Source of the DNA: JBBRDU01 sp038230335
GTDB lineage: Bacteria; Verrucomicrobiota; Verrucomicrobiia; Chthoniobacterales; UBA10450
DNA: 64,000 nucleotides
Reading direction: 5' to 3'
Assembly (NCBI GenBank): GCA_038230335.1
Contig: JBBRNL010000001.1
Span: 1 to 64,000 of the forward strand
Part shown: piece by piece, positions 8,774-17,235 of the stretch
Numbering within the stretch: position 1 is the stretch's first letter
How the letters are laid out: every line of letters starts with the position of its first letter
Position numbers and translations under genes: made by a program
The notes under the pieces: model-generated
What the model was told of the DNA's origin: nothing
The model's input: the letters and a program-made list of their open reading frames with translations, nothing else
The model's database searches: none

Positions 8774-9646
8774 ATGCTACTTTGGGCGATCGTGCTTGAG
8801 ACCGCGCTGCTTGCGGGCGTTATCTTCGGCGTCCTCGGACTGATCCACTGGAAGGATCGAAAGAAGCGTCTGCCATTCACACAGAAGATTCTGCGACCGC
8901 CGGGCGAATCGCTGCGGGTCCGCCTGGCCGAACTCGACGAGAAAACGAATGATCGTCTCGTTCAGCTTCTGCTGGTTGCGTATTCCCCGCTCCTGATCGC
9001 GGGCCTCGCGGCACTTCAGGGTGTCCGTCTCGGCGTCGGAGCTTGGATCTTCTTTGCGGTAACGGCGATTGTCGCCTCGACTTGGTCCGGCTATGCGCTT
9101 TGGACGCTGCTCGGGCTTCGCCGCCGTTGCCGTCTTGGATATGAAGGCGAGCGGCATGTCGGTGAGGCGCTTAATCAGTTGATGCTGGCTGGCTACCGTG
9201 TCTTCCACGATTTTCTCATCACGGACAAACCCGGCGTCACTCGGAACATCGACCACATTGTGATCGGTACTAACGGAGTATTTGCCGTTGAAACTAAAAC
9301 ACGCCGCAAGGTGAAGGCGCTCGATGGCGCCAAGGTCACGATGGGCGAAGGCTGCTTGGAGTATCCATGGGGCACAGATCGATGCGGGCTTGATCAAGCG
9401 CGCGATAACGCGGCCTGGTTGAGCGATTGGTTGTCGAAAACCTCCGACGCTCCCATCAATGTCGGGGCCATTCTTGCGCTTCCCGGTTGGTTCATCGAGC
9501 GGCGCTGCAAATTGCCTATTACCGTTCTCAGTGGTCGCGAAGTCACTGTTCAGGTACCAAAGCTCGACGGCACGCCTCTGACTTCGAACGAAATTCGTCG
9601 GATCGCAGCGATGATCGAAGATCGAAACCGCAGCGTCGAGTATTAG
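8774..9646 (+). CDS. NERD-domain membrane protein
   Basis: This 290-residue protein has a first hydrophobic helix at residues 3-22 and a second hydrophobic region near 65-115, followed by a NERD (nuclease-related) domain at about 125-250. The domain has the typical GYEGERHVGEALNQL helix and the NIDHIVIGTNGVFAVETKT core, i.e. D...E-x-K of a PD-(D/E)xK fold. NERD proteins are thought to act on DNA, but biochemistry is sparse. ATG at 8774 is chosen over the longer frame from 8591, because the membrane helix starts there and the extension overlaps the divergent restriction-modification gene. The position suggests defence cargo. Confidence 0.75.
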   Translation: MLLWAIVLETALLAGVIFGVLGLIHWKDRKKRLPFTQKILRPPGESLRVRLAELDEKTNDRLVQLLLVAYSPLLIAGLAALQGVRLGVGAWIFFAVTAIVASTWSGYALWTLLGLRRRCRLGYEGERHVGEALNQLMLAGYRVFHDFLITDKPGVTRNIDHIVIGTNGVFAVETKTRRKVKALDGAKVTMGEGCLEYPWGTDRCGLDQARDNAAWLSDWLSKTSDAPINVGAILALPGWFIERRCKLPITVLSGREVTVQVPKLDGTPLTSNEIRRIAAMIEDRNRSVEY

Positions 9647-9931
9647 TGTCTGCCAGCTTCGACAGCAGAAATCACAGAAGCGCCAAGCGCTTCACCCTTT
9701 CGCAAAGACGTTGTGCTTTCTCCTTCCGGTCTTCCGCTCCGCGGCTCCTCCCTCCGAAAGCCCAAAGACTTTGCTCTTCCCGCTCGGAGCAGTCATCGCG
9801 ATTTGTTTCCCTTCGGCTCCGCCACCCTGTGGCCCGCGTCGCACCTCATTCCGTCAACTCGCGATCACTGCGGCACGCTCGGAGTTTCTTCGCGATGTCA
9901 TTCGGTAACCGAGGTTCCCACAAACCCTCCT

Positions 9932-10130
9932 CATGCGGCTTCGCCGCGGGGAGACTGTGCCTGCCCTAAAGAACCCACGGCACAGACTCCGAGTTTGCCT
10001 TTGCGGGTTGTGATCATCTGCGCCGTCCTCACGTCGCTCGCGGCTTTCCGCCCTTTCCCCTTACGGAAGCCGGCCGCTCCGCTGCGGTGCGCAGACCATC
10101 ACGGGAAAGGAGCTGATCGCAAGTTTGGCG
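9932..10130. repeat. Diverged 200-bp direct repeat, copy A
   Basis: This block begins ATGCGGCTTCGCCGCGGGGA and ends near GAGCTGATCGCAAG. It recurs with many matches at 11958-12160, sharing CGGGGAGACTGTGC, GCACAGACTCCGAGTTTGC, TCCTCACGTCGCTC, ACGGAAGC and CATCACGGG in the same order. It lies in a gap without a convincing gene (9647-10221); the open frames across it are low-complexity and Arg/Ser/Pro rich. It may be a duplicated remnant of an older gene end or a structured non-coding segment. Confidence 0.6.
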
Positions 10131-10221
10131 CAACACATGCGTGAATGTTTCCACTCAGTATCGTCCATAGGTCCAGACACCGAGAGCCACTGTGGAGTTG
10201 TCTGGCCTAGGCTGCGGGCAG

Positions 10222-10560
10222 CTAAAATTTAAACGCGAAAAATACCGCGCCGATAATCAACGCGTAGGACACACAGTAATTTCACTTTAGAGGAGAGCGA
10301 AACAGCACGAATGCAACCAGAGTGAAGACGACAAGAGTGATGCACTCCTGCAAGATTTTGAGCTGGGGCACGGTCCACTGGTTTGACCCAATCCGGTTTG
10401 CCGGCACCTGAAAGGCATATTCGAAAAGTGCGAGTCCCCAACTCGCCAGAATCACCAACCAAAGGGGCTCGTTTTTCCACTTCAAGTGGCCATACCAAGC
10501 CAAATTCATGAAGAGGTTGGAAACGGTCAGTAGAATAATTGTTTTCACTCTGGACAACAT
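10222..10560 (-). pseudogene. DUF486 (DMT-type) membrane protein with internal stop
   Basis: From ATG at 10560 the frame encodes VSNLFMNLAWYGHL, LVILASWGLALFEYAFQVPANR and LKILQECITLVVFTLVAF, the hallmark of the small four-helix DUF486 family. A TGA at 10282-10284 interrupts it. The same frame continues as NYCVSYALIIGAVFFAFKF to a TAG at 10222, which restores both the last membrane helix and the normal length of about 113 residues. The broken codon sits where the family usually has Trp or another residue after Leu-Lys, so TGG to TGA is likely. The shortened protein would lack one helix. Confidence 0.75.
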
Positions 10561-10606
10561 TAAAGGCAGCCAGCATCCGAGTCGAAAGTTTCTGAGCGAG
10601 GCCGAC

Positions 10607-10780
10607 TCAGAGATCCTCTTCCGATCGCAGGCCCATTTGCAATAACGCCACAATTACTGCCGCCTTTTCGCTGGCACTGCTGTCGCGAGGATACAGTGCC
10701 TCTAAGAGAGGAAATGCCCCGATCGGAAATGACGGCACGACCATCGCAGAAACATCAGCTTCATCCGACAGATTGATCAT
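10607..10780 (-). CDS. Small hypothetical protein (57 aa)
   Basis: A short frame starts nine bases downstream of the receiver-protein stop, in the same direction. It encodes MINLSDEADVSAMVVPSFPI and continues with a helical SASEKAAVIVALLQMGL segment to TGA at 10607. The spacing suggests co-translation with the receiver gene. I do not recognise it; it could be a partner of the response regulator or chance. Confidence 0.35.
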   Translation of the reverse strand: MINLSDEADVSAMVVPSFPIGAFPLLEALYPRDSSASEKAAVIVALLQMGLRSEEDL

Positions 10781-10789
10781 TTGATTGAC

Positions 10790-11176
10790 CTAACTATTTC
10801 CAATAATTGATGCGGCGCATAGCGCTTCCGCCGCATCGGCCAGAGCTTTCCTTACATCTTTCACATTTGTGGGTTTGCCCAGGATTGTCCGAACTTCCAG
10901 CTCGCGAGCGATACCAGGATCAACGTTGCCGGGATTGGCCGTGATCATAACGACGGGCAGCCGCAGGCCCGCATCGCGGAGCGGTCGAAGGACCTCAAGT
11001 CCGGTCGTCGGCGGCATCCGATAATCGCAAAACAGTACATCGATTGCGTTGTCCCTGATCATGCCTTCAATATCGGCGAATTGATCGCACGAAAATGTCT
11101 TCCACCCATCGATTGACGCAATCAACTGGAGGGATCGGCGGACGCTGGGTTCGTCGTCGATGACGAGAAGGTTCAT
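10790..11176 (-). CDS. Stand-alone response regulator receiver protein
   Basis: This 128-residue CheY-like receiver has the full phosphorylation site: acidic pair Asp7/Asp8 in VIDDEP, phospho-acceptor Asp51 in VLFCDYRMP, Thr79 in VMITA and Lys101 in ILGKP. There is no output domain. ATG at 11176 is chosen because the receiver fold begins there; the frame runs on upstream to 11359 through the divergent XRE gene and cannot be real. The only sensor kinase in the element is at 17721-18881, a possible partner. It is divergent from the XRE gene, with a tandem palindrome between them. Confidence 0.85.
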   Translation of the reverse strand: MNLLVIDDEPSVRRSLQLIASIDGWKTFSCDQFADIEGMIRDNAIDVLFCDYRMPPTTGLEVLRPLRDAGLRLPVVMITANPGNVDPGIARELEVRTILGKPTNVKDVRKALADAAEALCAASIIGNS

Positions 11177-11209
11177 AATTACTGTCATCTGACTATGCAG
11201 CTTCTGTTC

Positions 11210-11238
11210 CGCATACGAAAGATATTTCGCATACGAAA
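11210..11238. promoter_or_regulatory. Tandem operator-like palindromes
   Basis: CGCATACGAAA occurs twice, at 11210-11220 and 11228-11238, offset by 18 bp. The second copy forms the palindrome TTTCGCATACGAAA (11225-11238). They lie between the divergent starts of the receiver gene (11176) and the XRE-type gene (11245), seven bases before the latter. This is the expected place for an autoregulatory binding site of the XRE protein. Confidence 0.5.
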
Positions 11239-11244
11239 TGACGG

Positions 11245-11499
11245 ATGCGGAAAACCGTTTGCGTGCCGAGCTCATTGGACAAGCTGCTTGCGGATTTTCT
11301 GCGTCAACGGCGTGGCGAACAAACGTTCGCCGAATTCTCACGCAAGCTTGGGCTGTCACCAGCCACGTTATATCGGCTGGAACGCTGCGAGCAGAGCGTC
11401 ACCTTGGGACGACTACAACAAATTATGGCCCGCCTAAATTGCGGGTTGGCGGATGTTTTCCCGACAGGCGCTCAATGGAAGCGCTACCGCGGCCGTTAA
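11245..11499 (+). CDS. XRE-family helix-turn-helix regulator
   Basis: This 84-residue protein is almost entirely a Cro/C1-type HTH: LADFLRQRRGEQTFAEFSRK, then GLSPATLYRLERCEQSVTL as turn and recognition helix, then a helix and a DVFP end. It binds DNA as a small repressor or activator. It faces away from the receiver gene across a pair of palindromes that may be its operator. A second XRE protein is encoded near the right end (30149-30427). Regulation of the element is the likely role. Confidence 0.8.
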   Translation: MRKTVCVPSSLDKLLADFLRQRRGEQTFAEFSRKLGLSPATLYRLERCEQSVTLGRLQQIMARLNCGLADVFPTGAQWKRYRGR

Positions 11500-11555
11500 T
11501 CTGGCGGACGATTCAGGCGCGTCCGATTGAGCAAACGAGTCCGCTCACCAAAATT

Positions 11556-11696
11556 CTACTTCGAACCTGATAATCCTACGATCAAAACAAAACCAGCGAG
11601 GAGCACCGAGCCAGCCGTAAGAACCGATTTTGTCATTGCCAAGACCAAGCCCGCTGTAAATAGCGTGGCCAGGATGTATGGAGCGAGGCGCTTCAT
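11556..11696 (-). CDS. Possible small membrane protein (46 aa)
   Basis: From ATG at 11696 the frame encodes a 46-residue, very hydrophobic protein with two likely membrane segments (APYILATLFTAGLVLAM and VLTAGSVLLAGFVLIVGL). The frame continues upstream to 11795 without domain character. There is no family match from memory. The rest of the 11500-12131 gap holds a repeat copy and no convincing gene. Confidence 0.3.
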   Translation of the reverse strand: MKRLAPYILATLFTAGLVLAMTKSVLTAGSVLLAGFVLIVGLSGSK

Positions 11697-11957
11697 TCCG
11701 ACAAAGCAAAAGGTGGTACGTGGTTTTGTCCGCCGGAAGAATACCGCCGCTGCATAGCCAATTGAGCAACACCGCCCGCCGTGAATGCAATGCAATTAAA
11801 TGCGCAAAAGACATAATTCGTTCTTTGCGAATCGGACCAGAGTGCTAGATTTTGCATTGTTCTGGGGGGAACAGGCGGGCGGGACTCGCGTGTTGGGTCT
11901 CGCCCGCTTTCATCAGGCAACTCCGGCTAAAGTCCGGGCGCGCATCGCGCCGCTTTT

Positions 11958-12160
11958 GATGCGGCTACGCTGCGGGGAGACTGTGCTTCCTCCGTAAACT
12001 CCCCCAGCACAGACTCCGAGTTTGCGGTTCCCGAGTGGGTGATCATCGGCGCTGTCCTCACGTCGCTCTCGGCCTTCCGCCCCTCATCCCCTACGGAAGC
12101 TCGGGCCGCTCCGCTGCGGGTGCGCCGATCATCACGGGTAGGTTGCTGATGGCGAGTGCG
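11958..12160. repeat. Diverged 200-bp direct repeat, copy B
   Basis: This block begins GATGCGGCTACGCTGCGGGG and follows copy A (9932-10130) through GACTGTGC, GCACAGACTCCGAGTTTGC, TCCTCACGTCGCTC, GCCTTCCGCCC, ACGGAAGC and CATCACGGG. Its right edge overlaps the last codons of the ClpB-like gene, so that protein's C-terminal tail may come from the repeat. The two copies bracket the DUF486/receiver/XRE segment, as if this block had been inserted or could be lost by recombination between them. Confidence 0.6.
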
Positions 12161-13076
12161 GCTCAATCGGCCGCAGCAATAGTTCGTTCGCGCAGATTGC
12201 GAATTCAAAATGACGGGAATGGACTTCCGCGAGCGTCGCATCGACTACCGCGCCGCGCAGATGTTTTTCGATCGCATCGCGTAATGGCCGCGCACCCAGG
12301 CGCGGATGAAAACCGCGTTGCATAACGAATGCGACGAGCTCCTTGCTCGCAGTGAGGTGAAAGCCTTTATCGCGCAGGAAGGAAAGTTCGCGGTCAATGT
12401 GAAAGCGCGCGATCTCCATTTGCACGTCGTAGCTCAACCGGTTGAAAACCAACTTCTCTGCAATGCGCGCGTACAGCTCCGGACGGAGGCATCGTTGCGC
12501 TTTCGCAAGGACGTGACGTTCCATGGTTGTGAATGACGAATGCTGAAGGCCGAGAATTTCCGACGCGGCGATGTTTGACGTGAAGACGACGTAAAAGCCG
12601 CTGAGGTCCAGCGTTTCGCCGCTGGCCATTGTCACGCGTGCTGCGTCGAGGATTTGCAGAAACACATCGAGCACGCGCGGATGTGCTTTCTCTATCTCGT
12701 CAAAAAGCAGCGTGCCAGTTGCAGATTTCGCGCGCGCCAGGCCAAGCAAGCCAATCTCACCGACACGGCCGCCGAGCAGCACGGCGAGACTCTCTTGCGT
12801 TTGATACTCCGACATGTCGAAACGGAAGAGCTTGTCGTCTTCGAACAGGTAACCAGTAAACGCAATCGTCGTTTCGGTTTTGCCGACGCCTGTCGGGCCT
12901 AGCAAAAGGAAGCTGCCGCGTGGTCGCGTCGGACGTGTCAGCCCAAGTTCGCCGCGATGAAGCGCAGCGACAATGCGCGGGATCACATGATCCTGCCCGC
13001 GGATCTGTTCGCAAAGATGCGCTTCGAGATGGCGAAGATGTTCGAGCCGCTCGGCTGAAATGTTGAGTGCATTCAT
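12132..13076 (-). CDS. ClpB/ClpA-type AAA+ ATPase, single module
   Basis: This 314-residue protein is one AAA+ module like the second ATPase domain of ClpB. It has Walker A GPTGVGKT (60-67), Walker B LLFDEIEK (123-130), sensor-1 FTSN (165-168) and a small helical domain with sensor-2 GARPLRDAIE (261-270). The ClpB N-domain, first ATPase module and coiled-coil are missing, so it is far shorter than the 850-residue chaperone. It is transcribed away from the VirB2-VirB4 genes across an 86-bp spacer. It may remodel or energise the secretion apparatus in place of missing ATPases, but that is inference. The last residues fall in a repeat. Confidence 0.8.
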   Translation of the reverse strand: MNALNISAERLEHLRHLEAHLCEQIRGQDHVIPRIVAALHRGELGLTRPTRPRGSFLLLGPTGVGKTETTIAFTGYLFEDDKLFRFDMSEYQTQESLAVLLGGRVGEIGLLGLARAKSATGTLLFDEIEKAHPRVLDVFLQILDAARVTMASGETLDLSGFYVVFTSNIAASEILGLQHSSFTTMERHVLAKAQRCLRPELYARIAEKLVFNRLSYDVQMEIARFHIDRELSFLRDKGFHLTASKELVAFVMQRGFHPRLGARPLRDAIEKHLRGAVVDATLAEVHSRHFEFAICANELLLRPIEPHSPSATYP

Positions 13077-13162
13077 TCATTGCAGCGTGCCAGTACAATC
13101 AGAACGAGGTCGCTCTGCCGCTGGAGCAGCGTGCGTTTCGTGGCGCGGTAAAACGTGGCCAC

Positions 13163-13447
13163 ATGAAAACACTTCTCGCGAAACAGTTCCTTCCCATCCT
13201 CGCTCAAGCGGGCGGTCTCGCCCAAGGCGCGAGCAAGGCGATGGGAATCGTGATGCTCATCGGCTTCATCTTCGGCACCATCTGCGTGGTCGGCGGCGGC
13301 TTCGCCATCCGGCGCGGTGACACGGACGCCGGTAAGCTATCGATCATCGGCGGACTGATCATCGCCGGAGCGCCGGTAATCGTGAAGGCACTCTTCACTG
13401 CCTTCGGCATCGACAGCTCGACCGTCGATGTCGGCCCGTTCCAATGA
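13163..13447 (+). CDS. VirB2/TrbC-like pilin subunit
   Basis: This 94-residue protein has two membrane helices (about 30-50, MGIVMLIGFIFGTICVVGGG, and 63-82, LSIIGGLIIAGAPVIVKALF) joined by a short charged loop, the usual shape of conjugative pilin precursors. It opens the VirB2-VirB3-VirB4 block, and its stop overlaps the next start (ATGA). ATG at 13163 is chosen over upstream in-frame starts that would overlap the divergent AAA+ gene. Sequence identity with classical VirB2 cannot be judged by eye; the call rests on size, topology and position. Confidence 0.7.
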   Translation: MKTLLAKQFLPILAQAGGLAQGASKAMGIVMLIGFIFGTICVVGGGFAIRRGDTDAGKLSIIGGLIIAGAPVIVKALFTAFGIDSSTVDVGPFQ

Positions 13448-13800
13448 GTACCGGCTTGAAACAAGAGCTGCGCTTCACGGAAACGAACAGCGCGGACGAC
13501 TCCGCCGGCAAAACGTGGGGACTGGAAGGTAATCTTTTCTGGTTCGTTGCTGGCGGAGCGTTCGCGGCGGTGGTGACGCTGCTTCTGCTCTTCAGCGTGT
13601 GGCACTGGAGTCTGCTCAGCGCGTTGGTCCCTGCGTTGATTCCACTCGGGCTCGCGCTCCTCTACGCGCTCGCTTTCCGGCAAGGAAAGCCGCCCGGATA
13701 CGACATCGACCTTTTCGAACTGTGGCTTAAAGGCCCCGGCTTCGGTCCCGAACTTCCGCGCGATCCGGCGCGGCCATCCACTCCTGCGAATCATGTTTGA
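13444..13800 (+). CDS. VirB3-like inner-membrane protein
   Basis: This 118-residue protein has two adjacent membrane helices (about 30-50 and 55-77) followed by a cytoplasmic tail with KPPGYDIDLFELWLKGPGF, a typical VirB3/TrbD feature. VirB3 anchors the VirB4 ATPase to the inner membrane. It overlaps the pilin gene by four bases and the VirB4 gene by eight, so the three are probably translated together. Confidence 0.75.
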   Translation: MSTGLKQELRFTETNSADDSAGKTWGLEGNLFWFVAGGAFAAVVTLLLLFSVWHWSLLSALVPALIPLGLALLYALAFRQGKPPGYDIDLFELWLKGPGFGPELPRDPARPSTPANHV

Positions 13801-16492
13801 ATCTGCTCCCAACGGCTATTTTGTCCGCGATCTCCTCGTCTTTCACGGTCTACGCAAAGGCTGTCACGTCTCCAAAGGTTTTATCATCGAGCCGGCCGAC
13901 CTGAGCGCGGCTGCGCCAGAACACCTCAACGCGTTCCAGGATCAGCTCGCGTTGCTGCTTGCGTGCCTGCACGAGAAGCTGCGCCTCCAAGTGCAATGGT
14001 TTTGCGATTCCGATTATCGCGCGGACCTATTGCGCTACAACGAGAGGACAGAGCGCGCGACGAATGTGTGGACGCGGCGTTGCCGGAATGAGCGCTTCAC
14101 CCGCTATTGGCAGGCGATGGTTGACCGGCGTCTCCGGCGCCAGCGACTCGTGCTCTACTTTTCGCGCGCGATCGATACGTCGCCAGCGTTGATCGCGAGC
14201 GCCTCGCGACAACACGCGCATTACAACGCCCTGCTAGAAGAGATGGCGACAGAATTCGCACAGCTCCAGCAGTTGCTCGCGAATGTCTTTCCCGGCGCGC
14301 GCGTGACGGCAATGAACGACGCCGATCACTACCGCCATTGCACGTCCTTTCTCAATCCGTCGCTCGGTTCGCATTTCGATTACGACACACTCGAGACATT
14401 CGAATCGGAGCTTTCGATTCAGGAGAACTGCTGGCACAGCGAAGCACAAGGTCTGCGAGACAGCTCGGGCTTTTGGATGGACGGCTTCTACCATTCGGTG
14501 CTCGTGCTGAGCCGCTGGCCGAAAATGACGCATCCCGGCTTGGTTCAGCGTCTCACCGCGCTGCCGCTGCTCGACTACAACATCACCGTCAACATTGAGT
14601 CGCTCTCGGCGCGCACGGAGATCGGCCGCGAGGAGAAGGCGCATGACCGTTTAGCTGGCGATTTCGCAAGCGAGAAGCGCCTTTCGCTTCTCACCGCGAT
14701 GGACAAGAAGCAGAAGAAGATCGCAGCGCTGACGCAGGGGCACACGTTGCCGTTCAACGTCGAATACATCATTCGCGCATGGGACCAAACGCGCGAAGGC
14801 CTTGCCGCGAAAACCGCTGCGATCAAGAACGCGATCAACGGAATGAATGGCGCGCAATATCTCGCCTGCGCTCTGCCCACGACCGCGAGGAAACTATTCT
14901 ACCAAAGTTGGCCAGGTTGCCCGTGGGGTCGATACCCGCATCGGAAGCTCTACGCGGAAACTCGATATCTCGCCGATGTCCTGCCGTTCAGCGCGACTTT
15001 CACTGGACACCTCGAACACGCGGAAGCGCTCTATGAAGGCACGCAAAGGAACCTTGTTGGCGTGACGACCTTCTCGGGCTCCGGCGGAAATGAAACGCCG
15101 CAACACGCTGTCTTGCTCGGCATGAGCGGCGCGGGCAAGAGCGTGACTGTCTGCGACCTGCTCTCTCAAACTGAAGCGTTCTATGATTACACGGTCATCA
15201 TCGAGGAAGGTCTCTCATATGAGATCTACACGCGCACGGTTGAACCAAATGCGCGTCCGATCATCATCCAGCCGGACGGCGATCTCACGATCAATTATCT
15301 CGATACTCACGGTCTCCCGCTCACCGCCGAGCATCTCGCGTCAGCCATGGCGCTCGTGGCCAAGATTGCCGGCGTGAGCAGCGATGAAGACAAACAGCTG
15401 TCGCGTGAAGCGCAGATAGCGCGGTACATCATGCTGCTCTACGAAGATGTGTTCGAAGAGTGGAGCCGCCGCAACACCGATCGACTTCTCGACATCGCGC
15501 GGCATGCATGCTTGCTCGCCAAGCTAAAACGCGCGCGGCCGGGTGCGACAACGCTTGATGTGTTTGTCGATCTTCGGGACCAGCAGCGCACCGACGCCAA
15601 CTCGGTTAACGAGCACCTGACCCAAATCAGTGAAGACGAAGCACTGCGTTTCTTGAAAGAGTCGAACACCCGGCGCGAAGTTCGCAATCTCGCCTTCTCC
15701 TATTTCACGCCCGCGGAATATCCGACGCATCGCATGTTGCAGGAGTTGATCCAGCTCGATAGCTCTGATCCAACAGCTGGTGATCTTGCGACGCGCCTGG
15801 TTCCGTGGTGCGCCGATGGCAACTACGGCTGTCTGCTCGACGGAACCAGCAACATTTCGCTCACGGGTAAGATCGCGCACTTCGAACTCGGTTACATTCC
15901 CGAAGCCGCGAAACTTCTACGCGCTGTCGCGGGATTCCTAATTACCAACTACACGCGTCAACACATCATCACGATGCCACGCCGACTGCGGAAGCGAAAC
16001 GTCTACGAAGAAGTTGCGCGCCTGCTCGACATTCCAGGCGGCGAACAGATTGTGAAGGAGAGTTACGCGCAGATGCGGAAATTCAATTGCTGGAACATTT
16101 CAATCGTCCAGCAATATGGCCGCTTTAAAGAAAGCCATATCCGCTCCGCCGTCTTCGGCAACTCGCGCCAATTCTTCCTCATGCGCCAAAATGATCGTGC
16201 CGATCTCGACGACATGGCGCGCGACATCGGTCTCACCGAATTGACCAAACATGCAATTCTCTCTTACCCGCTACCAGACCAGCAAAGCGGCGAGAAGTTC
16301 GCCGCCTTCACCTATTTGCATTCCGACGCACAGAATCCAATCTGCGGGACTGCGCATAACGTCGCCTCACCGGAAATGCTCTACGTCAGCGGTAGCAGCG
16401 GCGCACAATTCGACGAACGAGCAGAAAAACTCCGCGAAACTGACGACGTGATCTCGGCGATAGAAGTGGCAGCCGCGGCAACGCATTCTTGA
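13793..16492 (+). CDS. VirB4/TraC-like type IV secretion ATPase
   Basis: This 899-residue protein drives pilus assembly and substrate transfer. It has the N-terminal VirB4 domain, Walker A GMSGAGKS (443-450) and the conserved RKFNCWNISIVQQYGRF stretch near the C-terminus. The Walker B region reads NVYEEVARLLD (736 onward), with Glu-Glu in place of the usual Asp-Glu; the following GGEQIVKE and GNSRQFFLMRQND segments are those of the family. It sits directly behind VirB3, with an 8-base overlap. It is the only clear secretion ATPase in the window, as no VirB11 or VirD4 was found. Confidence 0.9.
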   Translation: MFESAPNGYFVRDLLVFHGLRKGCHVSKGFIIEPADLSAAAPEHLNAFQDQLALLLACLHEKLRLQVQWFCDSDYRADLLRYNERTERATNVWTRRCRNERFTRYWQAMVDRRLRRQRLVLYFSRAIDTSPALIASASRQHAHYNALLEEMATEFAQLQQLLANVFPGARVTAMNDADHYRHCTSFLNPSLGSHFDYDTLETFESELSIQENCWHSEAQGLRDSSGFWMDGFYHSVLVLSRWPKMTHPGLVQRLTALPLLDYNITVNIESLSARTEIGREEKAHDRLAGDFASEKRLSLLTAMDKKQKKIAALTQGHTLPFNVEYIIRAWDQTREGLAAKTAAIKNAINGMNGAQYLACALPTTARKLFYQSWPGCPWGRYPHRKLYAETRYLADVLPFSATFTGHLEHAEALYEGTQRNLVGVTTFSGSGGNETPQHAVLLGMSGAGKSVTVCDLLSQTEAFYDYTVIIEEGLSYEIYTRTVEPNARPIIIQPDGDLTINYLDTHGLPLTAEHLASAMALVAKIAGVSSDEDKQLSREAQIARYIMLLYEDVFEEWSRRNTDRLLDIARHACLLAKLKRARPGATTLDVFVDLRDQQRTDANSVNEHLTQISEDEALRFLKESNTRREVRNLAFSYFTPAEYPTHRMLQELIQLDSSDPTAGDLATRLVPWCADGNYGCLLDGTSNISLTGKIAHFELGYIPEAAKLLRAVAGFLITNYTRQHIITMPRRLRKRNVYEEVARLLDIPGGEQIVKESYAQMRKFNCWNISIVQQYGRFKESHIRSAVFGNSRQFFLMRQNDRADLDDMARDIGLTELTKHAILSYPLPDQQSGEKFAAFTYLHSDAQNPICGTAHNVASPEMLYVSGSSGAQFDERAEKLRETDDVISAIEVAAAATHS

Positions 16493-16712
16493 GATTGCGG
16501 GGTTATGAATCTGAAACCGCTAAGTAACGTCGCTCTAAATAGCCTAGATAATCGGCGTGGATCGGCCAGTACGGGGATGGTTGAGTTACGCAGAGTTTCG
16601 CTGGGATCGGGTGATCTTTGAAGGCGCGAAGGGAAATCCGCCCCGTCACCGTCACGCCTATTGCCGTCGAAAATTAGCCGGGAGATTTCAAAGAGGCGTA
16701 AGCGACGCGGCG

Positions 16713-16949
16713 TCAACCTCCAACCTGGTTGCTACTTGGAACAAAATCGTCGCTTCCAAGCTTGTGAGAGCCGTAGGCAGTGAAGCAATCCTCGCCAGCT
16801 TGGCCTTTCATGATTTCCGCTTCTGGCTCGGAAGCGCACACGCCAAACAAATACCACGGATCGAAACGGTAAACGCCCCATCCCATTACCGACCCGCGAT
16901 TCACGGGGTCTGCAGGCAACCCTGGGCTAACTTTCAGTTGTGCATCCAT
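16713..16949 (-). CDS. Hypothetical small protein (78 aa)
   Basis: In the 16493-17052 gap this frame looks the most protein-like, with GWGVYRFDPWYLFGVCASEPEAE and AYGSHKLGSDDFVPSS. It has no membrane segment or recognised domain. ATG at 16949 could be shortened to an internal Met. The plus-strand frame 16557-17084 over the same bases is rich in Arg and Ser and unlikely. I see nothing else in this gap. Confidence 0.35.
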   Translation of the reverse strand: MDAQLKVSPGLPADPVNRGSVMGWGVYRFDPWYLFGVCASEPEAEIMKGQAGEDCFTAYGSHKLGSDDFVPSSNQVGG

Positions 16950-17052
16950 GCGTCAGTCGCGCCGATTGAAATCAGAAACGTTCCGTTTTTGAGACGATGT
17001 TTCCGACTCGGGCCGCGCTTAGCCCGGCATATTAAAAAGAAAAAGTGGTCGC

Positions 17053-17199
17053 TTAGAGCCCTCGTCTGCCTTGAATCAGGTTAATGATCAGGATGACGAC
17101 GGCAATTACGAGCAGGAGATGGATCAAACCGCCGCCAAAGTGGCCGATGAAGCCAAGAAGCCAGAGCACGATCAGGATGACAATTATGGTCCAGAGCAT
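17053..17199 (-). CDS. lmo0937-family small membrane protein
   Basis: This 48-residue protein consists of two membrane helices (MLWTIIVILIVLWLLGFIG and LIHLLLVIAVVILIINLIQ) joined by HFGGG and ending in GRRGL, the pattern of the lmo0937 family (DUF5670), whose function is unknown. A good ribosome site, AAAGGAA, lies eight bases upstream of ATG at 17199. It is part of the minus-strand cargo between the two secretion blocks. Confidence 0.85.
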   Translation of the reverse strand: MLWTIIVILIVLWLLGFIGHFGGGLIHLLLVIAVVILIINLIQGRRGL

Positions 17200-17235
17200 G
17201 GGTATTCCTTTCGGTTGAGCTAACCTTTCGTCGGC

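Noticed and set aside
9713..10144. 143-codon plus-strand frame
   Set aside because: It is Ser/Pro/Arg-rich across a non-coding repeat copy. The related copy at 11958 does not preserve the frame.
10222..10284. Reading the DUF486 TGA as a recoded Trp codon
   Set aside because: Other genes in the window use TGA as a normal stop, so genetic-code reassignment is not supported; a nonsense mutation is simpler.
16557..17084. 175-codon plus-strand frame after VirB4
   Set aside because: It is rich in Arg and Ser, without domains, and overlaps better small minus-strand candidates including the lmo0937 gene.
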